DNA of 64,000 bases from the NCBI RefSeq assembly GCF_012489685.1, contig NC_080041.1:35949780-36013779 (forward strand), read 5' to 3'. Made by a program: the position numbers and the translations under genes. Positions 34,826 through 47,731 of this stretch are shown in pieces (within the stretch, counting starts at the first letter, position 1; every line of letters starts with the position of its first letter). The notes under the pieces were generated by a model. That model ran no database searches and was not told the origin of the DNA. It saw nothing but the letters and a program-made list of their open reading frames with translations. Source of the DNA: Lotus japonicus (taxonomy: Eukaryota > Streptophyta > Magnoliopsida > Fabales > Fabaceae).

Positions 34826-37549
34826 TGCCCATGAGACTAGGTTACTTCCCAGAAATTGACAATTTCCAGAAGTACTCTTTCTTTCAGTTCTATCTCCAGC
34901 ATAATCAGCATTGCAATAACCTGAAAGCTTATACTCAGATGTTTTCTTGTACATCAAGCCGAGGTTAGTGATACCTTTCAGATATTTGAGAATTCTCTTA
35001 ACAGCAGTTAAGTGAGTTTCTCTAGGATCTGATTGGAAACGAGCACATAAATGTACACTAAACAGAATATCTGGCCTAGATGCAGTTAAGTATAGAAGTG
35101 AACCTATCATTCCGCGATATAGCTTCTGACATACTTTCCCACTGGCATCTTTTTTCTCCAGAATGCAAGTAGGATGCATAGGAGTCTTAGCAATTATTGA
35201 TTCTGTCATATTGAACTTCTTCAGAAGTTCCTTTGTATACTTGCTCTGATGGATGTAGGTAGCTTCTGGTTTTTGATCAACTTGTATTCCCAGAAAGTAC
35301 TTGAGTTCTCCCATCATACTCATTTCAAATTCAGCCTGCATCATCTCAGAAAATTCTTTGCACAAAGATGGATTAGCTGATCCAAATATAATGTCATCAA
35401 CATAAATTTGCACAATTAAGATATCATCTTTGTAAGTTTTGCAAAAGAGAGTTATATCTACTTTACCCCTTACAAACTCATTTTCCAGAATGAATGAGCT
35501 GAGTCTCTCATACCATGCTCTGGGAGCTTGCTTCAGACCATAGAGAGATTTCTTCAATTTGAACACATGGTCAGGGTACTTCTCATCTTCAAAACCAGGA
35601 GGTTGGTGCACATATACTTCCTCTGAGATGTATCCATTTAGGAAGGCACTCTTGACATCCATCTGATGAAGGATTACGTTGTGATTCACTGAGAAAGAGA
35701 TCAGCAGTCTGATTGCTTCTAATCTTGCTACTAGAGCAAATGTTTCAGTATAATCTATTCCTTCTTGCTGACTGTAGCCTTGAGCAACTAATCTTGCTTT
35801 GTTTCTGACTACATCTCCTTTTTCATTCAGCTTGTTTCTGAATACCCATTTGGTTCCAATGATGTGAGCTCCTTGAGGTTTCTTAACAAGGTTCCAAACA
35901 TCATTCTTGGAGAATTGATTCAATTCTTCTTCCATTGCTAAAATCCAGTCTTTGTCTTGAAGAGCTTCATCAATTGATTTTTGTTCAATTAAGAAAACCA
36001 ATCCCTTCAGACTAAGTAGAGTCTCTTCAGAGGGTCTGAAAGCTGATCTGGTTCTGACTGGTTCATCTTTGTTTCCCAGAATCAACTCCTTAGGGTGAGA
36101 GGCAACAATTCTGCTCTTCTTCTGAGGCTGTGGATCAGAGGGACCAACTTCCTCTGGAGTGTCTTCCTCTGGTTCAGCTTCTTCTGGAGCTTTGCCTTTG
36201 TCAGAAACATTAATGCTCATATCTGCAAACTTTTCCACTAGCTTTGACTGATCAGAGTCAAGCTTATCGTCAAATCTAACATGAATAGATTCTTCAATAG
36301 TTTTAGCATCAGTATTATAAATTATAAAACCTTTAGATCGTTCATAGTAACCAAGTAATAGACATTTAGAAGATTTAGAATCAAACTTATGTAATTTATC
36401 CTTAGAATTCAGAGCATAGCAAACACAACCAAAAGGATGAAAATATGAAATGTTGGGTTTTACTTTCTTCCACAATTCATAAGGAGTCTTATTCAGAATT
36501 GGTCTCACAGAGATTCTGTTCTGAATGTAACATGTTGTGTTTACTGCCTCTGCCCAAAAGTGCTTTGCCATGTCAGTTTCTTGAAGCATGGTCCTAGCCA
36601 TCTCCTGAAGAGTTCTGTTCTTCCTCTCAACAACCCCATTTTGTTGCGGAGTTCTAGGACAAGAGAAATCATGTGCAATTCCATAGGAATCAAACAGACT
36701 CTCAAACTTGTCATTCTCAAACTCTCCACCATGATTACTTCTGACACGCATAATCCTACAAGCCTTCTCGTTTTGCACTTGGGCAATAAAGGTAGAGAAC
36801 ACAGAATGAGACTCATCCTTGCGGGATAGAAATTTTACCCATGTCCAGCGGCTATAGTCGTCAACAATGACCATCCCATATCTCTTGCCACCTATAGACT
36901 CAGTTTTCACTGGTCCAAAAAGGTCGATATGCAGAAGTTCCAACGGCCTTGAGGTGGAAACCACATTCTTAGCCTTGAAAGGGACTTTTGTAAATTTACC
37001 TTTATGACATGCTTCACAAAGAGCGTCTGAAGAGAACTTCAGAGTGGGTAAGCCCCTGACAAGGTCAAGCTTACACAGCTGAGAAATCTTTCTCATACTG
37101 GCATGCCCTAACCGTCTATGTCATACCCATTGCTCCTCATTAACAGAAAGAAGGCACTTTACTTTCTGAGTTTCCAACTCAGATAATCTGATCTTATAAG
37201 TGTTGTTCCTCCTCTTGCTGTTAAACAGAACAGAGCCATCGATCTGACTTACAGCCCTGCAGGACTTTTGATTGAAGATAATATCATAACCCTTGTCAGC
37301 TAATTGGCTTATAGACAATAAGTTGTGATTTAATCCATCTACTAGTAGAACATTATCAATGCATGGACTATTATCAACACCAATAGTACCAAAACCAACA
37401 ATTTTACCCTTCTCATTTCCTCCAAAGCCAACTTCGCCTTCAGGCTTAAGTTTTAGCTCTTGGAACATATGCCTTTCTCCACGCGAGCATCCACTGTCCA
37501 GATACCATGATTGGTGTTTCAGTGGAGCGATCAAGGATATCTGCAACAT
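34826..37549 (-). pseudogene. Sirevirus pol: protease, integrase, RT, truncated RNase H
   Basis: Protease has the WYLDSGCSR active-site motif near 37500. Integrase follows, with HRRLGHASM then CEACHKGK (zinc finger), VDDYSRWTW and PRTPQQNGVVERKNR. RT has [14 protein letters not shown] and YVDDIIFG. RNase H keeps NADYAGDRTERK but ends at LVSWA (34826). The usual following part (SKRQ to the C-terminus, about 120 residues) and most of the pol-env spacer have been deleted, so the frame runs into env-leader sequence and stops at 34715. A TGA at about 37118 separates protease from integrase. In SNHGGEF the usual Asp of the DDE core reads Asn, so even an intact copy would lack integrase activity. 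Confidence 0.88.
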
Positions 37550-39310
37550 AGATAATCTTGTCCTTAGGTACCCATTTTCTGGGTCCTTTCTTGTTAGTTA
37601 CCCCAGAGGTTCTGATGACCTTGGGTTTCTCAACATGATAATGTAAAGGAATTTGAGCATGATATTTAAGCACATAAGGAGTTCCCTTTTTACGAGAGGG
37701 TTTAGCAATTTTAGCAGGTAATTATTCAGGAAAAATAGTACCAGAGGGTACAAACTGTTCATGCAGAGGTTTGGCCTTAGGCATAGGATGCTCATTTCTA
37801 CTTGGTCCAGAATAGCCAATGCCATTCATCCCATTTCTGCTAACGCCATAGATCATTGAAGCCATCAAGCTTCTATCTACGCTTTTAGCTAGGAATCTTT
37901 GAAAGGATTTTTCGTATTTAGATTCATTCTTTATATCAGAGGCATCACATGCAACAACTTCTTCTAACTTGACGATTTGGTTTTTAAGCACAGAGTTAGA
38001 GTTAACTAAAGCATGATTATTTTCTTTCAGTTCAGAAATAATTTTCTCATGTTCAGTAGAAGTTTTAGAAACGACAGTAAATTCCTTTTTCAACCTTTTA
38101 TGCTTAGTCAAGAGAGAGTTATATTTATCCATGATATCAGACAAAGCACATTTAAGTTCAGAGGTTGAGAAGGAAGCGAATACCTCATTTTCATCGTCAG
38201 AGTCTGGATCTTCCTCTGATGCTGATTCAGAATTAGTTGCTTCTTTTGACTCTGCTTCTTTGTTCTTGACAATAGCCATGAGTCCTTCAACAACTTCTCC
38301 ATCAGAGTCAACATCCTCTGACTCTGATTCATCAAAAGTCACCATGAGGCCTTTCTTAGCTTTGAAATGCTTCTTTGGCTTCTTGTCCTTTTTCAGCTTA
38401 GGACAATCACTCTTATAGTGCCCTGATTATTTGCATTCAAAGCATGTGACTTCCTTTGATGAAGACTTCTTCTGACCAGAGGAAGATTCATTCTTTCCTT
38501 TATGCTTTCCAGAGCCTTTGTTCTTGCTCTGCCTGTGCTTCCAGATGCGGTTAAGCCTTCTGGAGATCAGAGTCAGCTCATCATCATCAGAATCTTCAGA
38601 GGCTTCTTCAGATTCTTCTTCTTCTGCTTGAAGAGCTTTAGCCTTTTCAGATTTGGATTTCAAGGCTATAGACTTCTTCTTCTGATCCTGATGTTCAGTA
38701 TGCTTATGAGTTCTTCCAGACTCATCTGATCAACATCTCTTGTGAGCTTCAGAGAAGTTATCAGAGGCATCCAGCTTTCAGGAAGGCCTCTCAGAATTCT
38801 CATGACATGATCAGCTGTTGTGTAGCTCTTGTTGAGAGGTCTAATTCCAGCAATGAGTAGCTGAAATCTGGAGAACATGTCCTCAATGGACTCACTGGAC
38901 TCCATTTGGAAGGATTCATACTTTCTTATTAAGGCCAACGCCTTTGATTCCTTCACCTTCTTGTTTCCTTCATGGGTCATCTTTAATGAATCAAAGATAC
39001 CCTTAGCATACTCACGATCTGTGATCTTTTGATATTCTTCGTAAGAAATAGCACTTAGAAGAATAGTTCTAGCTTTATGATGCAGTGAGTAAAGCTTCTT
39101 TTGTTCTGCAGACATCTCTGATCTAGAGATCTTCTTGCCATCAACATCAACTGGACGCTCATAGTCATCCACTATAATATCCCAAAGATCTGCATCAAAG
39201 CCCAGAAAGAAGCTTTCAATCCTGTCTTTCCAGTATTCAAATCTTTGCCCATCAAACATAGGAGGCTTTGTACAGTGGACATCTTTTTGCGTTTCAATGG
39301 TGGCAACCAT
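37450..39310 (-). pseudogene. Sirevirus gag, multiply broken
   Basis: The frame begins at 39310 (MVATIETQKDVHCTKPP). The UBN2-type gag domain (FEYWKDRIESFFLG, then FDSLKMTHEGN) occupies residues 15-200. A frameshift follows near 38665. The CCHC zinc knuckle (CFECK then GHYKSDCP) at about 38430 has an in-frame TAA between its second Cys and the His. A Ser/Glu-rich segment and a coiled coil (STEHEKIISELKENNHAL) follow. A TAA near 37720 and a frameshift near 37500 separate gag from protease. Confidence 0.85.
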
Positions 39311-39371
39311 TTTAGTTTTTCACACCGGCTCGGATCACTGAACACTGTTAGGTGTGGTAATCAGAACTTGC

Positions 39372-39383
39372 GCTCTGATACCA
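39372..39383 (-). other. Primer-binding site (initiator tRNA-Met)
   Basis: Plus-strand GCTCTGATACCA is the complement of TGGTATCAGAGC, the usual plant copia primer site for tRNA-iMet. It lies two bases inside the right LTR. Confidence 0.9.
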
Positions 39384-39385
39384 AT

Positions 39386-41846
39386 TAAAGGTATGAAAAA
39401 CGATAGAAAAGGGGGGTTTGAATAGCGTTTTACAACTAAAAACTCAACCCACTTAAGATTTAAATAAATCTCTTCGAACACTAAAGATAAGAGTGCAGAG
39501 ATAAGAGATAAGGAAAGCACACAAATGATTTTATCCTGGTTCACTTGATAAATCCCTCAAGCTAATCCAGTCCACCCATTAAGGTGATTTCTTCCTTCTT
39601 AGAATGAAGGCAATCCACTAATCAGAGTTTTGTTACAACTGCACTTGCTACCTGCAAAGTGACTAACAATACACTGACTTAGCTAACACTAAGATTCACT
39701 CTCTTAGTCTTCTCTAGGATCCGATCAACCTTGATCTCCTAAAGGTAAAACAAACAACTGCTTGAAAGTGTTGGGTTTACAAATAAGTGCTTCTACAAAG
39801 CTGATAGTAAACACACTTAGTTCTATTTGAAGAAAGATTGCTAAGAAGATTTTGAAATATTACTTGCGCGTGAGTAAGTTTCTTCAACAGCATCTTTCAA
39901 TCTTCAACCTCTTTATATACTCCAAGGATTAGGGTTTGAACGTTGCATGGAGATGCTACCGTTGGAGGGCAGATCTGGAATTTCCAAGTTCTGTTGTGGC
40001 TGAATCAGTTAGGTAAGGTCGTTAGGAATGGTACAATTGCTTTTGTACTTTGGATAGCCACATGACCTTCAACCTTGTTGACTTCTAATCAGAGTGATGC
40101 TTCATCTTGGAACTTGTGAAGCTTGATGATCAGAGTTAGAGGGAAGCTTGGATCCTCTGACCTTTGTACCTTCTGCTTCTGGACTCAGAGGAGAAGTACT
40201 TGGTCTTCAGAGCCAGCTTACTCTTGGACTTCAGAGTCTTCACTACTTAGCTTCTGATGCTTCAGAGCTTCTGATCCTTCAGAGCATCTGATCCTTCAGA
40301 GCGCCTGATCCTTCAGAGCTTCTAGTGAGCTAAATCCATATCAGAGCTTTGTAATCTTCAGATCTTCTGAAGCTTGATCTATTGTCCAGATTGAACATAG
40401 TACGTGCGAAAGCGTTGCAGAGGTTACTCTTGAGCATTATGCTTCTGATTCTTGTGAGATAGGTCCAAAGTCTTGGCCTGTCATTTGAACACTCAGAAAA
40501 CAACGTTAGAGTACCATAATTGTTCATACTTAATAGTTAACTGAAGGTGCGAAAAACACTAGAAAGGGGGGGGGGGGGTTTGAATAGAGTTTTTAAACAA
40601 AAGTTTTCCCCTTTTTAAGTTTTGACAAACTTAAAAATAAGAACTAGGTGCTAAAGAATATGAAGTAGAGCACACAAGTATTTTATCCTGGTTCACTTGA
40701 GATAAAAGCTCAAGTTAATCCAGTCCACCCGTGAAGGTGATTTCTTCCTTCTTCTGATGAAGGCAATTCACTAAAATCAATGAATGTTACAACTGCACTT
40801 GCAACCTGCAAAGTGACTAACAGTACACTGATTTTCTCACTAGTATACTCTCAAGAAGCTGATCAACCGATCCTCTCAAGACTAGCTAAACAGTGAACCA
40901 AACTTGATTCAGTCCTCTCAAGATCCGACCAAACTTGGTCTCTTAAGGAACTTTACAAAGTGTTTGTAAAAGGTTTTGGGTTTACAAGAAATGCTTCTGA
41001 AAAGCTAATAGTAAACTCAGCTGTTCAAGAACAATGAAGAAATATTGCTAAGAGATCGGTTAGAATGGATTCAAGAATATCAGCAAGGATTCTTCGCTTC
41101 TTTCTTCTATGTTCAGCCCTTATATACTCCAAGGCATATGGTGTAGCCGTTGCTAGGATTTTGTCCGTTGGAGTGGCAATCTTGTAATATCAGACTGCTA
41201 GGCTGAACGAGGTAGGTGGCGGACAGGCTATGACAGTACGATGTGTACTATGACAGCGACCTGTCCTTTCACCAGCTGATTTATGATCTGGAGTGCTTCA
41301 GATGGACGTTGGTGAAGCTTCTGATCAGAGTCAGACGGAAGATTGGATCCTCTGACCTTGCAACTTCTGCTACTGGGCATGTTCCTCAGAACTTCTGAAT
41401 GCCAGAGCTAGAATAGCTTGGGTCTTCAGAGCCAACTTCTTGCAGGTCTTCAGAACTTGAGTCTTCTACTTCATGACCGTTTCTTCTGGAACATCTGGTC
41501 TTCAGAACTTCTGACTCCGGTTCTCCAGTACCTCTTGAGAGCTTCTATCTTCAGAACTTCTAAAGGATTTGCCACTGTTCTAAACGAACATGGTGAGCTT
41601 TAGAACTCTCTTTTGGTTACCCTTGGGTCTTCATCTTCTGATGGAATCGGCTTGGGCCAGAATCAGAACCTGTTTGTCATAACTAGAAAGGACAAACGTT
41701 AGAGTACCATAATTGTTCATACTCAAAAACCTTAATTGTAATCATCAAAATATAGAGATGCAACTACTGATCAATTCTTGATCTTACATTAACTTGTAAT
41801 CATCAAAACATAGAGTTGTACTACTAGATCAAAACTTGATCTTACA
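39386..41846 (-). repeat. Sirevirus 5' LTR (right copy), interrupted
   Basis: Matches the left LTR over its length. The first base pair of the terminal TG has become TA. A solo LTR of a related family interrupts it at 40542-41788; LTR sequence resumes to GATCTTACA at 41846. Confidence 0.9.
40542..41788 (-). mobile_element. Nested solo LTR of a related Sirevirus
   Basis: Starts TGAAGGTGCG and ends TTGATCTTACA. The perfect 5-bp duplication TTAAC flanks it (40537-40541 and 41789-41793). The left LTR shows the empty site (AGTTAACTTG near 30480). It has a run of 14 G near 40567. No internal sequence remains, so it arose by LTR-LTR recombination. Confidence 0.92.
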
Positions 41847-44393
41847 TTGTCTGCATGCAAGGTCGAATAGTTCTTCCACTGGTGTAGGAACAGACGAGGC
41901 AGCAGGAACTGCATCAGTCGTTGAAGTAGCGACGGATGGCGTCGGCGATGTAGGGTGTTTGGTGGATTAGGTGTGACAACATCAACTAGATCTGAGGTAA
42001 TACAAGATGAAAACGGAGGTGAATTGGGATTTTGCACAGCATAATGGCTAGTGGAACGAGCCAAAACCGCCGAGGCATCGGTTCGATAAATAGTTCATGA
42101 AAAGAGGGAACTCAAGAGAATATGTTGATTAAGAACAATTAGTACCCATAAAAGTGAATTGTAACTCATTAAGTTGAGCATGAAGAGTGACATAAATCCT
42201 TGAGGCTGTGTATCCATACACTTGAAACCCTTTTGTTGAGTACTATAACCCAAAAATATACATGGCGAGCTCCGTGGACTGAACTTATTCTTCACATAAG
42301 GACGCAAACAAGGAAACACTCGACAGCCAAAGGGTTGAAAGTTTTCATACATAGGGTAGACATGAATCAAAAGCTTAAATGGCGTCTGACCAAAAAAGAA
42401 CTGTTGTTGGAACTTTGTTAATAACATAAACAACAATACTGAAATTTTCAACCCAATAACCAATGGGAACTTGCAAATGATAAAGCATCGAAAGACCAAT
42501 CTCAAGTATGTGCTGATGTAGGGACATGAAAAACAATAAAGCACACCGGAAGAAGCAAAGAAAGCTATCACTTTGTTATTTGTAAACTCAGTTTTGTTAT
42601 CACTTTGAAAATCTCTTAATCGTCTATCAAATTGGTTTTCAATAAAGGTTTTTAATTATGGGTATATCATAAAAATCTTATTTTTGTTAAAATGGATAAA
42701 ATAAGGTAAAACTTGAGAAAATCATCCGCAAAAATAGCGAAGTAGGAATAGCCAGAAACTAAAACAACAGATGTTGGTCCCCATAAATCATAATGATATA
42801 AAATGAAGTATGGCAGGTGCACTTAGAATATTATCATAAAGAACAAATGTCTACTTTTGGCTAACTGCCAGGTAGTACAACTTATTAGTTTAGGACAAAT
42901 CGATGAACCGATAAATTTTCTTGTTTATGTAATTGACTAATAATATCAAATTTTATGTGATTTAAATGTGAATACCAAAGCTCAAACGACCCATGAGTCT
43001 ACTGCGATTAGAGAGCAGTGAACAAAGCATATGTTCCATGCTCCAACACATATAATCCTTGCTCGCATCGACCTTTGCTGGTATTGTTTCTATTTTCGGC
43101 TCTAGAGAGCAAATAAGTCATTAATAAAATTAGCTTTAGCATTACGATCCTTAATCAATTTACTAACAGAGACAATGTTCTTAAAGATAGAATGGACAAC
43201 AAAAAATCCCAACAATTGAATATGATCATTTAAAGAATGAAAACTAATATGAGTAATATTCAATGCAGCATCGTTCCCCACAAGAGCGTGTTCATTACCA
43301 GTATTGGCTTGAGAATCAAACAAGTGATATGAGGATGAAGTGATGTGAGATGTGGCACCATTTTCCCGAAACCTATATGTCTGATTGCACAAATTAAGCA
43401 AGAAATTAGCAGTGAACAACTGAATCAAGTCGGCTGAGTCTAACGACTTGTCCCACTGAAGTGGACACTTATGAGCATAATGGCCTTGTTCATGACAAAT
43501 CTACAAATGTGGAATATAGTATTTGCGGAGACCCTGACCGATACCTTGGTTGTGGCCACGCGAATTACCATAACCACCACCACGATGTCCATTATAGCCA
43601 TGATGAGAACTGTATGTGGCTGGTGATTTCTGTTTAGGTTGTGGGACTAATGGTGGTAGTGAAGGTTGTAGGTGTAGGAGTGGTTGAATCATCAAGGAAG
43701 GCTTATAAAATAGCATGTCCTTCAGCTTCAAAGAGGACGTCACTGAACAACGAAAAGGACACACAATCGAGATGTCCTGTAGAGAAATTTGCATACGATG
43801 ATCTCATTCCATGAAGAAACCAATGAACTTTGTCATCATTGAAGAAGAGGGGCTCTGACCACGGCTAACTGGTCACATACAGTACAAAATTGTTTTCCAT
43901 AATCAGTCATCGTCTTAGTACCGCACTGCATATGTTGCAATTCGTCACGGAGCGAAGTTCACATGCCTTGTTGCGCGGACTATAAGCGGCATGCAGTGCA
44001 TCCCATACCTCTTTTATAGTGACATGCTCGAGGGTCTACAGACATGGTCTCCTCGATTAAAGAAGAAGGAGAAGACTCAATTAATTATGAGCTTGTGTTT
44101 TTTGAGTGGAAAACTTAGGTTTGGATACTGCTTCACTTTGACGAAGTGGGATGTAGAGTCAGTGAGAGCAAAGGTTTGCGCGTGAGCGGAAACGGAGAGA
44201 TTAAACTTGATTCTTCTAAAGGAGAAAATTGGTGGAAAGAGTCTTGATCATGTTGATCATGGTAATGAAAGGGGGGGTTGGTGGTGGTAGTTCCTTGCCG
44301 GCATGAGAAAGAAAAAAGGGGGTGCATGGTAGCTATAAAAGATGACGACTAAGAGGTTTAGTTACTAGGGGTTTTGAAACCTCCATGATACCA
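41847..44393 (-). pseudogene. Old copia element, gag to integrase half
   Basis: Read on the minus strand from the primer site (ACCTCCATGATACCA on plus, 44379-44393): decayed gag, then a Gly/His-rich zinc-knuckle region (HHGYNGHRGGGYGNSRG near 43590), protease remnants (GATSHITSSSYHLF near 43355) and the end of integrase (FGCRVFPCLRPYVKNKFSP and IFLGYSTQQKGFKCMD near 42270). The lineage looks like Ale/Retrofit-type copia. Many stops and indels show it is much older than the Sirevirus inserted in it. Its RT part continues at 28950-29346. Confidence 0.75.
44379..44393 (-). other. Primer-binding site of old copia element
   Basis: The complement reads TGGTATCATGGAGGT, starting with the 3' end complement of tRNA-iMet. 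An LTR start (TGTAAGATGG) follows immediately. Confidence 0.6.
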
Positions 44394-45169
44394 TGTAAGA
44401 TGGAAATATAAAAATATAAATGTTGGTTACTAGGGGTGTTCATTTTTGTTGCTTTTTTTCAGTGGACTTGAAAACTACTTGAGAGTGAAGCAAGTGACTA
44501 GGTACATGTAACGCCCCGACTTTCAGGGGTCACCATCGTAACCTAATAAAGTAAATATGCAATGATTTCCAAATTGGTTTCATAAAAGCGAGTATATTTT
44601 TTCTTCAAAGTGTTTCTAAAACATGTCATGCATACTCTCAACTACAAATAGATTTACATCAAGCCTTGAACAAGGCAAGTACCCGAGGGTAAAGGCGACA
44701 GCACCCAACCTACAAAATCTAACAAATAGAAACAAACTCAACAAAGGATCTATTATGCAATGACACCATAAATCCGACATACTTCCTACGATCTCCACAT
44801 TGGGGAACCGCAGGAAAGCAAAGCATCGGAACCTACCCGAAAACTCAAATATAAATTCCTAAAAATCATTAGGCAAGCTTAAACCAATAACGGTAAGCTC
44901 TCTAACCCAAGGATCTAGCCTTAAACCCGACTCTACTGTTCAAGTCCTTCACTAATCTTCAAGTTCTCATCTCCGACTTGTACAGAGGTCAAGCTTCATC
45001 GAGGGTTCTCCATCGCCTAATAGCGTTAAGCGCCCAAACAACAAGTAGCAAACAGAAAGGGTTAACTCCAAACAAAAAGGGTTAGCAAAGAGAAAAGCAT
45101 GCTATTCAAATTTAAGTGCATAATATGGCACATAAGCTAGCAACTTAATTCCAGATAGATGACGACATA

Positions 45170-45470
45170 TATCCAACAACATAAAATTAAATCAAATATC
45201 AACAATATAGATTTAATCAGATATCAGCAACATAATCACATAGATATAAATCAGGTAACAACAACATAGATTTAATCAGATATCAGCAACATAATAACAT
45301 AGATTTAAATCAGGTATCAATAACCTCACCAATCTAGGATCAAATCAGATGACAATAACCTCAATAGTATAGAATCAAATCAGATGACAATAACCTCAAC
45401 AATATAGAATCAAATCAGGTGACAATAACCTCAACAATATAGAATCAAATCAGATATCAATAAAACCAAT
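45170..45470 (+). repeat. Tandem repeats inside solo LTR
   Basis: Two families sit side by side: AACATAGATTTAATCAGATA units (period about 57) and GACAATAACCTCAACAATAT units (period about 38). Confidence 0.75.
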
Positions 45471-46404
45471 ATAAGTGTCATGTAGTACAACTATGTGTCA
45501 CTACCAAGATGGGTGAAATCAAAAGCGTCTCGCAAGACGGGACAGTCACCTGGTACGAAAACCATTGATCTGCCACTTAATAACGCCCCGAGGGCCACTC
45601 AATATGCCACAAAGGCCCCCACAGTATGTCACACAGGCCCCACACCACGGCTCAAGGCCCACACAGTACAATCCAATAGTACAGATGCACAAATATCAAC
45701 ACAACATATAGTTAGCTACTCAGCACATACATAGCATGTGATTCGGCCTAACTTCAACCATAGAAACCATCAAAACATCAACAATTCTCAGTCCAATAAT
45801 CAAGTCAGAGTATCAACAATAACCAATGGCCGAAGCTCCGGAAAATGGAGACGCACGTCTCTATTGTTTAACAATGGTCGAAGCCTCAAAACATTTGGCA
45901 CAAGCCTCAGAACAATCAACATAAGCAAGTATACAACATATAAAAACATGCTAACATTTCAATCCAAAACTATCAAGCTAAACACCTTGATCTCAAAACG
46001 CAAGCAGTGCAATTAAAACATGCAGGACTCAAAGACACTTCTATACTGAGTTACCCTAACCTTTTATTCTCATTCCAAACTCGATATCACAGTCCGATCC
46101 AAAATCAAGCTCCCGAACTCAGCAAGTTCCCCGGTTCGTCTTCCTCTGTTGTGAAACCTCACAGCTTGTTCCAAAACCTCTTTCCTCAGCTCAACTCGTT
46201 CCAAACCTTAAGCAAAATATCATTTCTTAGTCACTAAGAAACAATACAATCCAATAACACTAAACAATAACCGAAAGAAGCTTTCGAAGCTTCAGAGTTT
46301 GACATCTAGGCACGAATGGACAACAGGACATCTAATCGCTAAAACGTGCATAACTGGAGCTACAGAACTCGGAATGACACGAAACCAAAGCCAAAATTTC
46401 GACA

Positions 46405-46615
46405 ACTGAAAGAGTTACGCTATAGCTCAGGCCATACAAACCCTGAAATTATTTTTGGACACGGTACAACTCCAGCAAGTTTCGGCCATAGCCAAAAATA
46501 GGGTTTCTCGAACTTTTTCTTCGATCTAATAATCCTAGATCGAAGAAACCCTGAAAAAGCTATGCACCCTGAGTTACGCTATAGCTCAGGCCATACAAAC
46601 CCTGAAAAAGCTCTG
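46405..46615 (+). repeat. Direct repeat in solo LTR
   Basis: GAGTTACGCTATAGCTCAGG and the following 20 bases occur at about 46410 and again at about 46570. Confidence 0.8.
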
Positions 46616-47731
46616 CGCCTCTCTCTTTCTCTCTCTAGCTCTCGGCCATGAAGGGGAAGAATGAGAGAAAATCTCTTTTTTTTTCCTTTTTATAGGTGAG
46701 GCGAAAATCCAAAAAAATCGAGATTTCGCGGTTCCGGTCGTTTTGGTACTTTCATCTGCTGATAAAAATTGAGTATTCGGCGACGGAATTTTGAAACTCA
46801 AATCGAGGCGCATTTAATTGAAGAAAACGTCTCAAAGACAGTGTGGGTCGACTTACGCTGAAAAACTACTTTTTTCAGTTGACGTCGGATGAAGAAACTT
46901 CCTTCTGAAGAAAGGTTGCAATCATCGAAATAAATGAGGCAACGCTGATTGAAAATTCATTAGAAGCTCCGAATAGAAAAACTCTTCATTCAGGGTCTTA
47001 ATTAAAGTTCCCGAGAAGTTAAAGTCTAGCTTCGACGGACTTCCGAGAAGAAAAACCTAACGTGCTTACAGTCCAGGGTTTCGTATCAGAATACTGGTCA
47101 TGGGAAAATTACTCAGAGGTTCTTATTCTTCCTTAAATTCTAAAATTCTCTTAAACAGTGCTCTAGGAGCGGATATAGCCTTTTTCGAACACTCTTGACC
47201 TTAGTCGGGTGCGAATATGGCTTGTGCTATCACTCAAAATGACTATAGTGTCATCATCCTTAAACATACTCTGAACTTAGTTATCATATAAATAATATTC
47301 AGGACTCGAATAAGTTCGAGTCAGGAGAATAACATATAGTATAAACACTCGATTATTTAATATAATGAAAACAAATAAATAATCTAGTTATTTATTTCGG
47401 GGTTTTTCAGTACATATCTCTAATTCTAGTGAACCTTGGGGCTGGTATTAGTCTCCTTCAAAGTTGTGGTAGTTTAATAGCCTTGTAATGTAAATTATAA
47501 ATTGGAGTTCTATAGCATGAAATATTGTTGGGGCGACCCCAAATGTGGTGGTTGGTACACAATCAAAAGCACAATAACTTCTTAAGTTATAGAACGGTGT
47601 AAGGGTGGTAGTGGTGGTGGCGGTGGTGGTGGAGGGTGTTGGTGGTGGAAATTGATTAAATATATTGAAGTAGTTTATATATCACACTCTTATCATGCCT
47701 TATCCATTATCTATAGGGTGTATTAAATAAT

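Larger units (their letters stand above)
29347..41846 (-). mobile_element. Full-length Sirevirus (Ty1/copia), minus strand
   Basis: Both ends carry LTRs (29347-30538; 39386-40541 plus 41794-41846) that are nearly identical by eye. The target duplication TTGTC is perfect (29342-29346 and 41847-41851). Reading on the minus strand the order is 5' LTR, tRNA-Met primer site (39372-39383), gag, protease, integrase, RT, partial RNase H, env-like gene, non-coding region with polypurine tracts, 3' LTR. Subtracting the nested solo LTR the element is about 11.2 kb. Gag, pol and env-like frames all have breaks, so it is not autonomous. The few LTR differences point to a young insertion. Confidence 0.92.
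44507..47409 (+). mobile_element. Solo gypsy-type LTR, 2.9 kb
   Basis: It begins TGTAACGCCCCGACTTTC and ends GGGGTTTTTCA. The target duplication GTACA is perfect on both sides (44502-44506 and 47410-47414). There are no coding domains. The ends and the shared CTCCATCGCCTAATAGCGTT block link it to the LTR at 7965-9346. LTRs of this length and start are typical of Tekay/chromovirus or Ogre-like Ty3/gypsy elements; the exact lineage cannot be set without internal sequence. Confidence 0.9.

Noticed and set aside
43960..43990. CTTGTTGCGCGGAC shared with the 57-bp repeat at 7935
   Set aside because: Only about 14 bases match and the flanks differ; taken as chance.
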